64,000 bases of DNA. Source: Flavisolibacter nicotianae. GTDB taxonomy: Bacteria; Bacteroidota; Bacteroidia; Chitinophagales; Chitinophagaceae. The stretch spans positions 701,675-765,674 of the forward strand of contig NZ_RBCI01000002.1 of assembly GCF_003628535.1 (NCBI RefSeq). Reading direction: 5' to 3'. Below, in pieces: positions 8,776-18,652 of this stretch (within the stretch, counting starts at the first letter, position 1; each line of letters starts with the position of its first letter). The translations under genes were made by a program, and so were the position numbers. The notes beneath the pieces were generated by a model that saw nothing but the letters and a program-made list of their open reading frames with translations, was not told the origin of the DNA and did not search any database.

Positions 8776-9447
8776 CTACGGCACATGAATGTACTTGTGA
8801 ATTTGCAGCGACAGTTGCCATTGCGGGTTGGCCTTGATGTAGTCTACAATCAGCGGCGTTACCTGGTCGGCTTTCGACCATTCGGGTTGGAGAAACAACC
8901 TGCACGACGGCGATACCTGTGCCGCCCATTTTTCGGCCCAGGCAAAATCGGATTTATGAAATATCACCACTTTTAGCTCGCTGGCATGCGGCACAACGTC
9001 GGGTAATGGCGCCTTGAATTTTTTGGGGGAAAGCGTGATCCAGTCCAGTTCACCCGAAAGGGGCGAAGAGCCGGAGGTTTCAATGTGGACCCGCAGGCCG
9101 GCCTGGTGCAGGGCATGCGTCAATGCCGCCAGGTCGTGAAGCAGGGGCTCGCCGCCGGTGATCACCACGATTTGTGCCGGTGTTGTCTTTACCATATCCA
9201 CGAGGCTTTGCACGGCGTAGAGCGGGTGCCTGTCGGCCTCCCAGCTTTCCTTTACATCGCACCAGACACAGCCCACGTCGCAGCCGGCAAGGCGAATGAA
9301 ATAGGCCGCCTTGCCCTGGTGCACGCCTTCTCCCTGGAGGGTATAAAAATGTTCCATCACCGGCAACAGGCCTTCGCTGCTGCCGGTGGATAATGTTGCT
9401 TTTTCCTGTATGCTCGCTTCCTTCATTGTCGTTGAATCAGTCTTCAC
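8776..9447 (-). CDS. queE: 7-carboxy-7-deazaguanine synthase (radical SAM)
   Basis: Makes 7-carboxy-7-deazaguanine from 6-carboxytetrahydropterin in the queuosine/preQ1 pathway. The 223-residue protein has the QueE opening MEHFYTLQGEGVHQGKAAYF, the iron-sulfur cysteines CDVGCVWCD (CX3CX2C), ITGGEPLL and IETSGSSP. The other queuosine genes are not in this window. The start is either a GTG at 9447 that overlaps the folD stop (TAGTG) or an ATG at 9426; homology begins well after both. Coupling to folD is plausible because both enzymes touch pterin chemistry. Confidence 0.92.
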   Translation of the reverse strand: MKTDSTTMKEASIQEKATLSTGSSEGLLPVMEHFYTLQGEGVHQGKAAYFIRLAGCDVGCVWCDVKESWEADRHPLYAVQSLVDMVKTTPAQIVVITGGEPLLHDLAALTHALHQAGLRVHIETSGSSPLSGELDWITLSPKKFKAPLPDVVPHASELKVVIFHKSDFAWAEKWAAQVSPSCRLFLQPEWSKADQVTPLIVDYIKANPQWQLSLQIHKYIHVP

Positions 9448-10349
9448 TAGTGGATGCTCTCACCCTGGTCTTCGTAATGTTTGATGGCACAGGCGCGGAA
9501 GGTGTTTTTCATCAGGGCTGCGATGGTCATTGGTCCTACACCGCCGGGAACAGGCGTGATGTACGAACATTTCGGGGCCACGTTTTCGTAGTCCACGTCG
9601 CCGCTGATCCGGAAGCCACTTTTTTTGGAGGCATCCGGAACCCGGGTGATACCCACATCAATCACTACCGCGCCGTCTTTTACCATGTCAGCGGTTACAA
9701 AACCCGGTTTGCCCAGTGCCGCCACGAGGATGTCGGCCGTTTGGCAAATTTCTTTTAGGTTCACGGTGCTTGAATGGCAAATGGTCACGGTGCAGTTGCC
9801 GGGATAACCGGCGCCGCTGAGCAAAATGCTCATTGGCCGGCCCACGATATTGCTGCGGCCAATCACCACGGCATGCTTGCCCTTTGTTTCGATTTTATAA
9901 TGCTCCAGCATCAGCATAATGCCGTGTGGAGTGGCCGGCACAAATGTGGGTTGTCCCAGCACCATGCGGCCGACATTGTTCGGGTGAAACCCATCCACGT
10001 CTTTCGCCGGGTCGATGGTGTTGATCACTTCGTCGTCGGAAATGTGTTTGGGCAGCGGCAGTTGCACCAAAATGCCGTCCACATCCGGGTCGGTATTCAA
10101 CTCGCGGATCATTTCCAGCAATTTCAATTCGGTAATGTTTTCTTCCAGTCTGATGAGCGTTGATTTAAATCCTACTTCCTGGCAGGCTTTCACCTTGGAG
10201 GCAACATAGGTTTCGCTGGCGCCGTTGTTTCCTACCAAAACCGCCACCAGGTGCGGAACGGGATTACCCCGGGAGGAAAGCTGTGCGACCTCGATTTTCA
10301 GCGAATCCTTGATGGCCTGCGCGGTCTCTTTTCCATTCAAAACTTGCAT
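9447..10349 (-). CDS. folD: Bifunctional methylenetetrahydrofolate dehydrogenase/cyclohydrolase
   Basis: Interconverts 5,10-methylene- and 10-formyl-tetrahydrofolate with NADP+. The 300-residue protein has the [14 protein letters not shown] motif with the catalytic Lys, [22 protein letters not shown] for cofactor binding, and [12 protein letters not shown] near the end. The frame is open upstream to 10373, but the ATG at 10349 ([11 protein letters not shown]) sits directly after a perfect -7 box and matches the family start. Confidence 0.96.
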   Translation of the reverse strand: MQVLNGKETAQAIKDSLKIEVAQLSSRGNPVPHLVAVLVGNNGASETYVASKVKACQEVGFKSTLIRLEENITELKLLEMIRELNTDPDVDGILVQLPLPKHISDDEVINTIDPAKDVDGFHPNNVGRMVLGQPTFVPATPHGIMLMLEHYKIETKGKHAVVIGRSNIVGRPMSILLSGAGYPGNCTVTICHSSTVNLKEICQTADILVAALGKPGFVTADMVKDGAVVIDVGITRVPDASKKSGFRISGDVDYENVAPKCSYITPVPGGVGPMTIAALMKNTFRACAIKHYEDQGESIH

Positions 10350-10353
10350 GGCG

Positions 10354-10361
10354 CAAAGATA
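10354..10361 (-). promoter_or_regulatory. Bacteroidota -7 promoter box for folD
   Basis: The minus strand reads TATCTTTGCGCCATG, a perfect TAnnTTTG box with four bases between its last G and the ATG. It implies a leaderless or nearly leaderless message for the folD-queE unit. Confidence 0.6.
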
Positions 10362-10456
10362 GGTGGATGCCATTTGCCGCCGGTGGTTCTAACATTCCTT
10401 TGAGAGGATACGAATTAAACATTTCTTTATTATATTAGAAGAACCAATTGCTTTGG

Positions 10457-11269
10457 GTGAAAAAACTACTGCTTCTTCCTCTACTTTTATCTGCTTCGAT
10501 TGCCGGTGGACAAATGGCCCGCTTTCCCGCTCATTGGGGATTAGCAGGCCTTGCGGCTTACAGCAACCGGTTTGCCGATGTGTTTTCGGCTGTCTCCAAC
10601 CAGGCGGCTTTGGCGGCTGTCAAAAAATTCTCGGCCGGTGTTTCCGGCGAGCGCCGGTTTCTGCTGAAGTCGCTGAATGTTTCTTCTGTGGCCCTTGCAC
10701 TGCCTACCGGCTCCGGGAATTTTGGTTGGCGCGCCGATTACGCCGGCAACCAGGCCCTGAATGAAACGACGCTTGGTCTTGCTTACGCCAGGAATGCGGG
10801 CAGCAAGATAGCCCTGGGCGTTCAATTCAATTACACAGGCCTGAAAGCAAGTGGCTACGGGTCTGCGTCCGCTCTCACGTTCGATCTATCGGTCCTGTGC
10901 CATCTCGGCACACAGTGGAATGCCGGCTTTCACGTCTACAACCCGCTGGGCAATGGATTTGGAAAAGAAAGCACCGAACAACTGCCCTATGTTTACGCGG
11001 CCGGCCTGGGCTACGACATTTCGCCACAGGTTTTTTTGGGTGTCGAGGCGGAAAAAATGGAAGGATGGCCACCCGGCATCAACACGGTTATACAGTACCG
11101 TCCTGCCGATCAGTTGTTTGCCCGGCTGGGCCTGCGGTCGGCTACGGCTGTTTTTGCCTTCGGCTTCGGGGTGCAACTGAATCGTGTCAGGTTAGAAGCG
11201 TTGGCTTCCCTGCATCCTTACCTGGGAACCACTCCCGGGTTGTCCATTCTTTATGCTCCATTGGAATGA
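10457..11269 (+). CDS. Outer-membrane beta-barrel protein, PorV/PorQ-like
   Basis: About 270 residues with a signal peptide (KKLLLLPLLLSASIAGGQ) and then alternating strands typical of a beta-barrel (GSGNFGWRADYAGNQ, KIALGVQFNYTGLKASGYG, WNAGFHVYNPLGNGF, VFLGVEAEK). The early phrase AHWGLAGLAAYSNRFADVFSAVSNQAALA resembles the N-terminus of PorV/PorQ-type FadL-like barrels. The start is unclear: the frame opens with TTG at 10448, and a GTG at 10457 gives the more usual VKKLLLL signal. It overlaps the next gene by ATGA, so the two form an operon. Confidence 0.65.
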   Translation: MKKLLLLPLLLSASIAGGQMARFPAHWGLAGLAAYSNRFADVFSAVSNQAALAAVKKFSAGVSGERRFLLKSLNVSSVALALPTGSGNFGWRADYAGNQALNETTLGLAYARNAGSKIALGVQFNYTGLKASGYGSASALTFDLSVLCHLGTQWNAGFHVYNPLGNGFGKESTEQLPYVYAAGLGYDISPQVFLGVEAEKMEGWPPGINTVIQYRPADQLFARLGLRSATAVFAFGFGVQLNRVRLEALASLHPYLGTTPGLSILYAPLE

Positions 11270-13269
11270 AAGGGGTTTTCGTCATACTATTCTTATTGGT
11301 AGCGGCAATGGGCTTTTCGCAGGACGTACCGCCTGTAACCGAGCAGCAACTGGAAAACCTGGGCGATGAAGCTCCCGAGGATGATGCCTTCCTGCAACAA
11401 CTCGTTTTTTACCGGAACAACCCGCTCAACCTGAATACGGCAACTCCCGAAGACCTGTACGCCTTGCGGCTGCTGAACGAACTTCAGGTGCAAAGTCTGG
11501 TGCGCCACCGGCAGCTTTTCGGCAAACTGCTCTCCATTTATGAACTGCAGGCGGTGCAGGGCTTCGACCTTCAGACCATCCGGAAACTGCTCCCCTTTGT
11601 TTTTGTAGGAGAAGCACAATCGATAGGGGAGGCGCTGACTACCCGCCTGCGAAACGGCAGCCAGTCGGTACTTTTTCGCCTGGGCCGGGTACTTGAAAAG
11701 GCGAAAGGCTACGATACAACCCGAAAAACACATTATCTCGGCGATCCTTACCGGATGCAATTGCGCTATACCTACCAATATAAAAACCTACTCTATTACG
11801 GTGTAGTAGCAGACAAAGACGCCGGGGAGCAATTTTTTCGCGGAGCGCAACGATGGGGCTTTGACTTTTACTCGGTTCATCTTTTTGCCCGCAATCTTGG
11901 AAAGCTGAAGGCGGTTGCCCTTGGCGACTATGTTGTGAACCTTGGCCAGGGGCTTACGCAATGGCAGTCCATGGGATTTGGCAAAAGTTCGGAAGTACTG
12001 GCGGTGAAACGGCAGGCGCCTGTTCTGTTGCCCTACCGGTCGGCAGGTGAGTTCAATTTTAACCGTGGCGCTGCGGCAACGGCGCAATGGGGCGCCTGGG
12101 AGGCGACCACGTTCGTGTCGTATAAAAAGTTTAGCGGCAACCGGGTAGCCGATTCGGTGGAGCGCTTTACCTCGTTCGGAACGTCGGGCTATTACCGCAC
12201 GCCATCCGAAGTCGAAGACCGGTACCGCCTTTCTGATTTTTCCGCAGGAGCGAACTTCTCTTACAACCGCACCAGCCTTAAAGTGGGTGCCAACGCAGTT
12301 TTTCACCGGTTTTCGCAGCCGCTGCAAAAAAGTGCTGAGCCCTATAACCTGTTTGCCTTTTCGGGAACGACCCTGCTTTTGGGGAGCGTGGATTATAGTT
12401 ATACCTATAAGAATGTCCACTTTTTTGGCGAGGCTGCTGTCAACGGGGAACGCCGTATTGCCCTGGTGCAGGGCGCCCTGGTCAGCATGGATCCGAAACT
12501 TGATCTTTCTTTCCTGTTCCGTAAAATTCAAAAAGACTACAGTGCGCCGTTCGGAAATGCCTTTACAGAAAGCGCCCTGCCCGCCAACGAAACCGGTTTT
12601 TATGCAGGGATTCAACTCAGGCCTTCTGCCGCCTGGCTGGTATCGGCCTATGCCGATGTATACCATTTCTCCTTTCTCCGTTACCGGATTAGTTCCCCGG
12701 CAAGGGGCCGCGACTTCCTGGTCGGGCTGAGCTATGCGCCAAACAAAACTTTCGGCGCCTACCTGCGGTTTCGCGGCGAAAGCAAGCCGCTTGATCCGGC
12801 GGTTGGGGTCATCCGGACTCCAGAACTCCAGACACGAAAGAACCTGCGGCTGCATTTTTCCCTTGAACCCCATCGCGGCCCTTCTGTCAAAGGCAGGCTG
12901 GAAAAGACCTGGTTTCTGATGGACGGCAAACGGGAAGAGGGATTTTTGTCGTTTGCCGAGACGGCGATTCGACCCGGGACAAAATGGAGCGGCCAGCTAC
13001 GCCTGCAATATTTTCAAACCAGCAGTTACGATACCCGTATTTATGCCTATGAAAGCGATGTGCTCTACAGTTTTTCCATCCCGGCTTTTTTCGACAAGGG
13101 ACTTCGCTACTATATTAATATCAACTGGCACCCGGCAAAACGGTGGATCTTCTGGACACGTTTTGCCCAAACACTCTACGCGGGAAGAGGCACTGTCGGT
13201 TCAGGTTTGGACGAAACCGAGGGCCACCGCCGAACCGAGGTAAAAGCACAGGTTCAGTATCGCTTTTAG
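11266..13269 (+). CDS. Secreted outer-membrane protein with helix-hairpin-helix domain
   Basis: A 667-residue protein from ATG 11266 with signal peptide MKGVFVILFLLVAAMGFSQ. Residues ~45-110 carry tandem ComEA-like helix-hairpin-helix motifs (NPLNLNTATPEDLYALRLLN, LLSIYELQAVQGFDLQTIRK). The remaining 550 residues are rich in aromatic beta-strands and end in VKAQVQYRF, the C-terminal Phe signature of outer-membrane barrels. HhH motifs usually bind DNA; their presence on an exported barrel is unusual in general but does occur in Bacteroidota. The function is not known. Its ATG overlaps the TGA of the preceding barrel gene. Confidence 0.75.
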   Translation: MKGVFVILFLLVAAMGFSQDVPPVTEQQLENLGDEAPEDDAFLQQLVFYRNNPLNLNTATPEDLYALRLLNELQVQSLVRHRQLFGKLLSIYELQAVQGFDLQTIRKLLPFVFVGEAQSIGEALTTRLRNGSQSVLFRLGRVLEKAKGYDTTRKTHYLGDPYRMQLRYTYQYKNLLYYGVVADKDAGEQFFRGAQRWGFDFYSVHLFARNLGKLKAVALGDYVVNLGQGLTQWQSMGFGKSSEVLAVKRQAPVLLPYRSAGEFNFNRGAAATAQWGAWEATTFVSYKKFSGNRVADSVERFTSFGTSGYYRTPSEVEDRYRLSDFSAGANFSYNRTSLKVGANAVFHRFSQPLQKSAEPYNLFAFSGTTLLLGSVDYSYTYKNVHFFGEAAVNGERRIALVQGALVSMDPKLDLSFLFRKIQKDYSAPFGNAFTESALPANETGFYAGIQLRPSAAWLVSAYADVYHFSFLRYRISSPARGRDFLVGLSYAPNKTFGAYLRFRGESKPLDPAVGVIRTPELQTRKNLRLHFSLEPHRGPSVKGRLEKTWFLMDGKREEGFLSFAETAIRPGTKWSGQLRLQYFQTSSYDTRIYAYESDVLYSFSIPAFFDKGLRYYININWHPAKRWIFWTRFAQTLYAGRGTVGSGLDETEGHRRTEVKAQVQYRF

Positions 13270-13449
13270 CCTGATAATCATGCATGTACTATATTTTTTA
13301 TGCGACATAGAAAAGCAAATTTTTTTTGGCGGTGTTAAAAAAAACATAACTTGTCGCAGCAAAAATGGGAAAACTACTGTCTCTTATTCATTCTTTAACC
13401 CGCAGGACCTCACCCTGCATTTATGCATTTTAACTCAAAAAAAAAGTAC

Positions 13450-16400
13450 ATGAGAAAAGTTCAATTCTTGCTCTGCATGCTATTGCTGACTGCTGTAGCA
13501 TTTGCCCAGCGCACCGTGACGGGCAGAGTTGCAGATGCACAAGGGAATGCCGTTCCCTTCGCGTCTGTAACGGTCAAAGGCACCAACACCGGGGTGGCTG
13601 CCGATGACAACGGCCGATTTAGCATCCAAGCCCCGGCAAACAGCACCCTGGTCATTACTGCCTCGGGTTTCCAGGCAACCGAATTCAAAGTCGGTAACCA
13701 GACAAACGTCAATATTACTATTGGCGGACAGACCAACCTGAGCGAAGTGGTGGTAACAACCGCCCTCGGTATCAAAAGAAGGCCGAAGGAACTGGGTTAT
13801 TCTGCCACCAACGTAACTACGGAAGAACTGACCGTAGGCCGTTCGCCCCAGGTGGCGGCAGGTCTGTCGGGCAAGGTTTCCGGCCTGGCGATCTTCAACG
13901 TGGACAACAGTGTTGATCCCCAGACCAAGATCGTGTTGCGCGGTTACCGCTCACTGACAGGTAGCAACGACGCCCTGATCGTGATCGACGGAATTCCCAA
14001 TACATCGCAAAGCGTACTCTCCCTCATCAACCCTAATGATATTGAAAGCGTTACCATCCTGAAAGGTGGTCAGGCTGCTACATTGTACGGTTCGCAAGGT
14101 GTAAACGGTGCCGTGGTCATCACAACGAAAAAAGGACAAGCCGGCAAAGGAAGAATTACGTTTTCTTCTTCGGCCAACTTCGACAAACTTTCCTGGTTGC
14201 CTTCGTTCCAGGATCAATACGGAAACGGTTCTGCTTATACAGCCGGTTACGGTACTGCGGGTTACCTGCCGAACTACCTGGACCGCATGAAAGACAACTG
14301 GCGTCCGTTTGAAAACCAGCAATTTGGTGATCCTTATAATGGCGAGCCCCGGATTCTTGGTCGTGTACTGGAAGATGGCTCCAAGCTGATCGTTCCGTAT
14401 GCTGCGATCCCCGGCGAAAGAAGAAAGCAGTGGAACACGGGTTATACATTCAACAACCAGGCTGCTTATTCCGGTGGCGATGCCGGTAATACCTATTACC
14501 TGTCGATTGAAAACAACAACACCCATGGTATCGTTCCCCACGATAAGTCGAACAGGACAGGTGTGCGTTTTGCGGCCAGCAAGCAGGCCGACCGCCTCAG
14601 CATGAACTTCGCCGGAAACTACGTGCAGGCAAATTTCGACCGTACCACTTCCGACTTCTATTTTGATGTGCTGAACACAGCGGCACACGTTCCCCTGTCG
14701 ACCCTGCGTGACTGGAAAACAAATAAGTTCGCCAACCCGAACGGTTACTACAACGACTATTACAACAACCCGTATTTCAACGCGGATAACAACCGCCAGG
14801 TGTATACTGACTATAACCTGAACGGTAGCTTCGATCTGAACTACAATTTTGCCAAATGGTTGTCTGCACACAACACGGTTGGTTTGATTAACAACAACCG
14901 TGTTCGTAAAAACTACACCGGCCAGTTTTTTTATACAGACTGGGCAAAAAACAGTGCCTATGTTCCGGCTCCCTGGGATTGGGCGAACGACTATGATGGT
15001 ATCGACCGTGCATCCACTGACATCCAGGGCGGCGTATACGACAGAACCCTGACGGAGACTGTTATGACCAACAACTTCGCGGTAACAGCCAGCAAAGATT
15101 TTGGCGACTTCCGCAACAAGTTGATCCTGGGTCAGCAGCTCTACCAGCGCAAAACCAAGGACATCGCGGTTGGTTCTGGCTCGCTTGTACAGCCCGGCCT
15201 TTACAACGTGGGTAACCGCCGTGGCGAATTGAGCGGAGGTGAAGCCAACAGCCTGGAAAGAAAGTGGGGTTATTATGCCGACTTTACCACAGGTTGGAAA
15301 GAGCAATTGTTCGTGCACGCTTCATTGCGCTACGATGGTACTTCCCGCTTCTATGCTTCGGGCAGAACCGCCAGCCTCTACCAGTATCCTTATTATGGTG
15401 TTGACGTATCGTACATCCTGACAGACGCCATTCCCAGCCTGAAGAGCAGCACATTCAACTATGCCAAGCTGCGTGCAAGCTGGAACAAGAATGCCAACGA
15501 TAACATTCCTGTTTATGGTTTGGATCTTCAGTTTAATCCAACCGGTGGTTTCCCCTTTGGCAACACAGTGGGCTACAGCGTGGGTGATGTATTGCCTGAT
15601 CAAAACCTGAAGCCTGAATTCGTTTATACTTCTGAAGTGGGTGGTGAGTTCCAGTTCTGGAACAGCCGCGTGAACCTGGAAGCAACAGCTTACTGGCAGC
15701 GTTCGGTTGACCAGGTGCTTACGGTAAAAGTTTCTAACACTACCGGTTCTCCTTACCTGCGGTTGAACGTGGGTGAATCCAAGAACTGGGGTTATGAGAC
15801 AGACCTGCGTGTTCAGATCATCAAGGCCCGTAACCTGAGTTGGGAAATGAGTGCCCGTTACTCGTACAACCAGAACAAGGTCACAGACCTTTACCAGGGT
15901 GTTGACCAGTTTGCCTATGGTGGTTATGCCTATGCGCAAACCTATGTGATCAAGAACCAGAGCTTCCCGCAAATGAAAGCGACAGCCTATGTTAGAGACC
16001 CGGCCACAAGCCGCGTGATCGTGGATAAAACAACGGGGTATCCCATCCTGTCTTCTGACCTCGTGCAGTTTGGCCGTACAACGCCTCCGCACATTGCCGG
16101 CCTGGGTACCCGCCTGCGTGTGCAAAACTTTACCCTGACTGCCAATGCCGAATACCGTGGCGGAAACGTGATCTTCCACCAACTGGGCCGCGACATGACC
16201 TTCACAGGTGCCGGTGGATGGACATCTGAGCGTACGCCGCACATTTTCCCCAACTCCGCTTATAACGATGGTACCGGAAAATATGTTCCAAACACCACTG
16301 TTAATGTTCGTGAGTCGGAATACGCTTTGTGGGTAAACTACTACCGCCTGATCGCTGAGAACTTCGTGACACCGGGTTGGTTCATCAAGCTGAGAGATGT

Positions 16401-16626
16401 GAATCTTTCGTACAACCTTCCGGGCAACCTTATCCGCGGTTCCAAGATCCTGCAAGGGGCATCGGTTGCTGTGTACGGACGTAACCTGTTCACGATCGTT
16501 GACAAGAAAAATGTCTTTACCGATCCTGAGTTCAGCTACACAACCGGTAACGGCCAGGGTATTAATAACTCCCTGAACACGCCGCCCGTGCGCCAGTACG
16601 GTATCAACTTAAATCTCACATTCTAA
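13450..16626 (+). CDS. SusC/RagA-family TonB-dependent outer-membrane receptor
   Basis: A 1058-residue receptor that imports a nutrient across the outer membrane using TonB energy. It has signal peptide MRKVQFLLCMLLLTAVAFAQ, a carboxypeptidase-like beta domain (about 21-95, VTGRVADAQGNAVPFASVTV), the SusC hallmark LSEVVVTTALGIKRRPKELG, a plug domain with VLRGYRSLTGSNDALIVIDG and SVTILKGGQAATLYGSQGVNG, then the barrel ending YGINLNLTF. The frame runs nine codons further upstream (ATG 13423), but 13450 starts the signal peptide. The paired lipoprotein gene follows 22 bases later. No sugar enzyme, sigma or anti-sigma gene is adjacent, so the substrate cannot be inferred. Confidence 0.95.
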   Translation: MRKVQFLLCMLLLTAVAFAQRTVTGRVADAQGNAVPFASVTVKGTNTGVAADDNGRFSIQAPANSTLVITASGFQATEFKVGNQTNVNITIGGQTNLSEVVVTTALGIKRRPKELGYSATNVTTEELTVGRSPQVAAGLSGKVSGLAIFNVDNSVDPQTKIVLRGYRSLTGSNDALIVIDGIPNTSQSVLSLINPNDIESVTILKGGQAATLYGSQGVNGAVVITTKKGQAGKGRITFSSSANFDKLSWLPSFQDQYGNGSAYTAGYGTAGYLPNYLDRMKDNWRPFENQQFGDPYNGEPRILGRVLEDGSKLIVPYAAIPGERRKQWNTGYTFNNQAAYSGGDAGNTYYLSIENNNTHGIVPHDKSNRTGVRFAASKQADRLSMNFAGNYVQANFDRTTSDFYFDVLNTAAHVPLSTLRDWKTNKFANPNGYYNDYYNNPYFNADNNRQVYTDYNLNGSFDLNYNFAKWLSAHNTVGLINNNRVRKNYTGQFFYTDWAKNSAYVPAPWDWANDYDGIDRASTDIQGGVYDRTLTETVMTNNFAVTASKDFGDFRNKLILGQQLYQRKTKDIAVGSGSLVQPGLYNVGNRRGELSGGEANSLERKWGYYADFTTGWKEQLFVHASLRYDGTSRFYASGRTASLYQYPYYGVDVSYILTDAIPSLKSSTFNYAKLRASWNKNANDNIPVYGLDLQFNPTGGFPFGNTVGYSVGDVLPDQNLKPEFVYTSEVGGEFQFWNSRVNLEATAYWQRSVDQVLTVKVSNTTGSPYLRLNVGESKNWGYETDLRVQIIKARNLSWEMSARYSYNQNKVTDLYQGVDQFAYGGYAYAQTYVIKNQSFPQMKATAYVRDPATSRVIVDKTTGYPILSSDLVQFGRTTPPHIAGLGTRLRVQNFTLTANAEYRGGNVIFHQLGRDMTFTGAGGWTSERTPHIFPNSAYNDGTGKYVPNTTVNVRESEYALWVNYYRLIAENFVTPGWFIKLRDVNLSYNLPGNLIRGSKILQGASVAVYGRNLFTIVDKKNVFTDPEFSYTTGNGQGINNSLNTPPVRQYGINLNLTF

Positions 16627-16648
16627 TTGATAAAATAATTTGAAGTCC

Positions 16649-18199
16649 ATGAAATTGAAAGTCGTATTATTTGCAGCAACCCTTGCGGGGGTCGTTGGGA
16701 CCGGCTGTAAAAAGAGCTGGCTCGACGTGAACAAAGACCCGAACAACATAACCGGGCAAGCCAGTGTATCGCTGGTATTTACAAACGCTCTGGCCACTAC
16801 CGTGGCCAATGAAGTCGATCAGAATGAACTGGGTTCTTACTGGTCGGGCCAGTGGACGCAATCGAGCTCCTATATCTTTAGTGCAACCACGTTTGCGTAC
16901 CAGTTCACTAACTCCAACTTCAATTATTTCGACCCGATCTTCGACAACCTGGAAGACTACCAGTATGTGATCGACAAGTCGGAAGCCACCAGCCAGCCTT
17001 ATTTCAAAGGCCCTGCCCAGGTGATGAAAGCCTACCTGTTTCAAAAGCTCGTTGACATGTATGGTGACGTGCCGTTCAACGAAGCCTTGAAGGGTACCGC
17101 GAAACTTTTCCCAAAGTATGACGACCAGAAGGCCGTTTACGAATCGCTGATCCCATTGTTGGATTCGGCTATTGCCAACCTGAAAGCCAACGCTTTTGCC
17201 AGCAGTAATACTGCGCCTGACATCAGCACGGCTGGCTCACTGGGAGCTGGCAGCCGTACCAAGTGGATCAAATTTGCCAATACGGTGAAACTGCGCATTT
17301 TGATCCGTCAAAGCCGCATTTCCGGTCGCGACGCTTACATTGTACCGCAGCTTCAGAAGATCATCCAGGAAGGAACCGGTTTTCTCGATGCAGGTCAGGA
17401 TATGGCAGTTAACCCCGGTTATTTGCAAACAACCGGAAAGCAAAATCCCATGTTTGACAGATGGGGATATAACCCTGCGGGCTCAAAGCAATCCCTGGGT
17501 CGTTATCCAAGACCGACAAAGTATCTGTTCGATGTTCTGAAGGCAACGAACGATACGTTCCGCCTGAAACGCATTGCCTATGCAAAAGGTGGTGAAAGCG
17601 GTACATCGGGTGTCAGCACTGCTCCTGAGATCGTGGACAACTATGTTGGTGTTCCGTATGGTGCACCCAGTGGTTACACGGCTCCGTCCACTTCGTACAT
17701 CGGGCCTTCTGTCATTGCCAAGGGCAAATACAACAATCCTTTGTACCTGATCACGGCTGCCGAGTCGCTTTTCCTGCAGGCCGAAGCGGCTTACCGCTAT
17801 GGCGCTCAGGTTACGTTCCCGATGACGGCCAAGGACTATTATGAAGCTGGCGTACGTGAATCGTTCCGTTTGCTGGGCGTTCCCAGCGCTTCTGCCCGTG
17901 CAACTGAATTGCTGACCAGCGGTAAGGATAATGCCGACTGGACTGCATCAACGGACAAGTTGCATGCCATCTGGACACAAAAGTGGCTGGCCCTCGTGAA
18001 CTTTGGCGGCATGGAAGCCTGGACGGAATACCGCCGGACGAACTATCCGCAAATTCCCGAATCGGCCGGTGCCGCTGCAGGTGCTGCTGTTCCTGTTCGT
18101 CTGTACTATCCCAACACGGAAGTAGGTGCCAACAGCAATACGCCAAAGCAAGCAACCGACGTTGTATTTAAAAACAGGCTTTTCTGGGACGTTGATTAA
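16649..18199 (+). CDS. SusD-like surface lipoprotein
   Basis: A 516-residue lipoprotein with signal MKLKVVLFAATLAGVVGTGC, where the Cys is the lipidation site, followed by KKSWLDVNKDPNN. The LDVNKDPN phrase and helical repeats (PAQVMKAYLFQKLVDMYGDVPFNEAL) are those of the SusD-like group found beside SusC receptors. It captures substrate on the cell surface and acts as a lid on the receptor. A TTG three codons upstream (16640) is a less likely start. A strong terminator follows the gene. Confidence 0.92.
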   Translation: MKLKVVLFAATLAGVVGTGCKKSWLDVNKDPNNITGQASVSLVFTNALATTVANEVDQNELGSYWSGQWTQSSSYIFSATTFAYQFTNSNFNYFDPIFDNLEDYQYVIDKSEATSQPYFKGPAQVMKAYLFQKLVDMYGDVPFNEALKGTAKLFPKYDDQKAVYESLIPLLDSAIANLKANAFASSNTAPDISTAGSLGAGSRTKWIKFANTVKLRILIRQSRISGRDAYIVPQLQKIIQEGTGFLDAGQDMAVNPGYLQTTGKQNPMFDRWGYNPAGSKQSLGRYPRPTKYLFDVLKATNDTFRLKRIAYAKGGESGTSGVSTAPEIVDNYVGVPYGAPSGYTAPSTSYIGPSVIAKGKYNNPLYLITAAESLFLQAEAAYRYGAQVTFPMTAKDYYEAGVRESFRLLGVPSASARATELLTSGKDNADWTASTDKLHAIWTQKWLALVNFGGMEAWTEYRRTNYPQIPESAGAAAGAAVPVRLYYPNTEVGANSNTPKQATDVVFKNRLFWDVD

Positions 18200-18217
18200 T
18201 CGTTTCCATAACAAGTT

Positions 18218-18247
18218 AAAGGCTGTCCGTTTGGGCAGCCTTTTTTT
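18218..18247 (+). terminator. Terminator of the SusC-SusD operon
   Basis: AAAGGCTGTCC and GGGCAGCCTTT pair across the loop GTTT (with G-T allowed), followed by a T run. It is 18 bases downstream of the SusD-like gene. Confidence 0.85.
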
Positions 18248-18315
18248 ATGCAAATACCGCCTGTCCGGTTTTGCTGGCCAGGCTGTTTTTTCCCAAAGGA
18301 TTAGGGCAGAAGCTT

Positions 18316-18323
18316 TACATTTG
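18316..18323 (+). promoter_or_regulatory. Bacteroidota -7 box before the DUF3467 gene
   Basis: TACATTTG is a perfect TAnnTTTG box 14 bases before the ATG at 18338, with a T-rich stretch (18284-18290) at the position expected for the -33 element. Confidence 0.5.
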
Positions 18324-18337
18324 AAGACAATTCTTTT

Positions 18338-18652
18338 ATGCAACAGGAACAACAACCCCAGAACCAGATCAACATTGAAATAACAGAGGAAGTGGCCGAA
18401 GGAACCTATGCCAACCTGGCCATCATCACACACTCCCATGCTGAATTTGTAATTGACTTTGTAAACGTGATGCCCGGCACGCCAAAAAGTAAAGTCAAAA
18501 GCCGCATCATCTTTACTCCCCAACATGCCAAGCGCTTTATGAAAGCCCTGACCGAAAATATTCAGCGCTACGAAGCGGCGAACGGCACCATAAAAGACCT
18601 GGAAGAAATGCATATCCCGCTCACCTTTGGCGGACCGACCGCACAAGCGTAA
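18338..18652 (+). CDS. DUF3467 family protein
   Basis: A 104-residue cytoplasmic protein matching DUF3467: INIEITEEVAEGTYANLAIITHS, FVIDFVNVMPGTPKSKVKSRI, and TPQHAKRFMKALTENIQRYE. The family is widespread but has no agreed function. It stands alone, with its own -7 box and a terminator upstream. Confidence 0.85.
   Translation: MQQEQQPQNQINIEITEEVAEGTYANLAIITHSHAEFVIDFVNVMPGTPKSKVKSRIIFTPQHAKRFMKALTENIQRYEAANGTIKDLEEMHIPLTFGGPTAQA

Noticed and set aside
10897..11265. N-terminal extension of the HhH barrel gene in the same frame
   Set aside because: It overlaps the first barrel gene out of frame and lacks any signal peptide; the ATG at 11266 begins a clean signal sequence.
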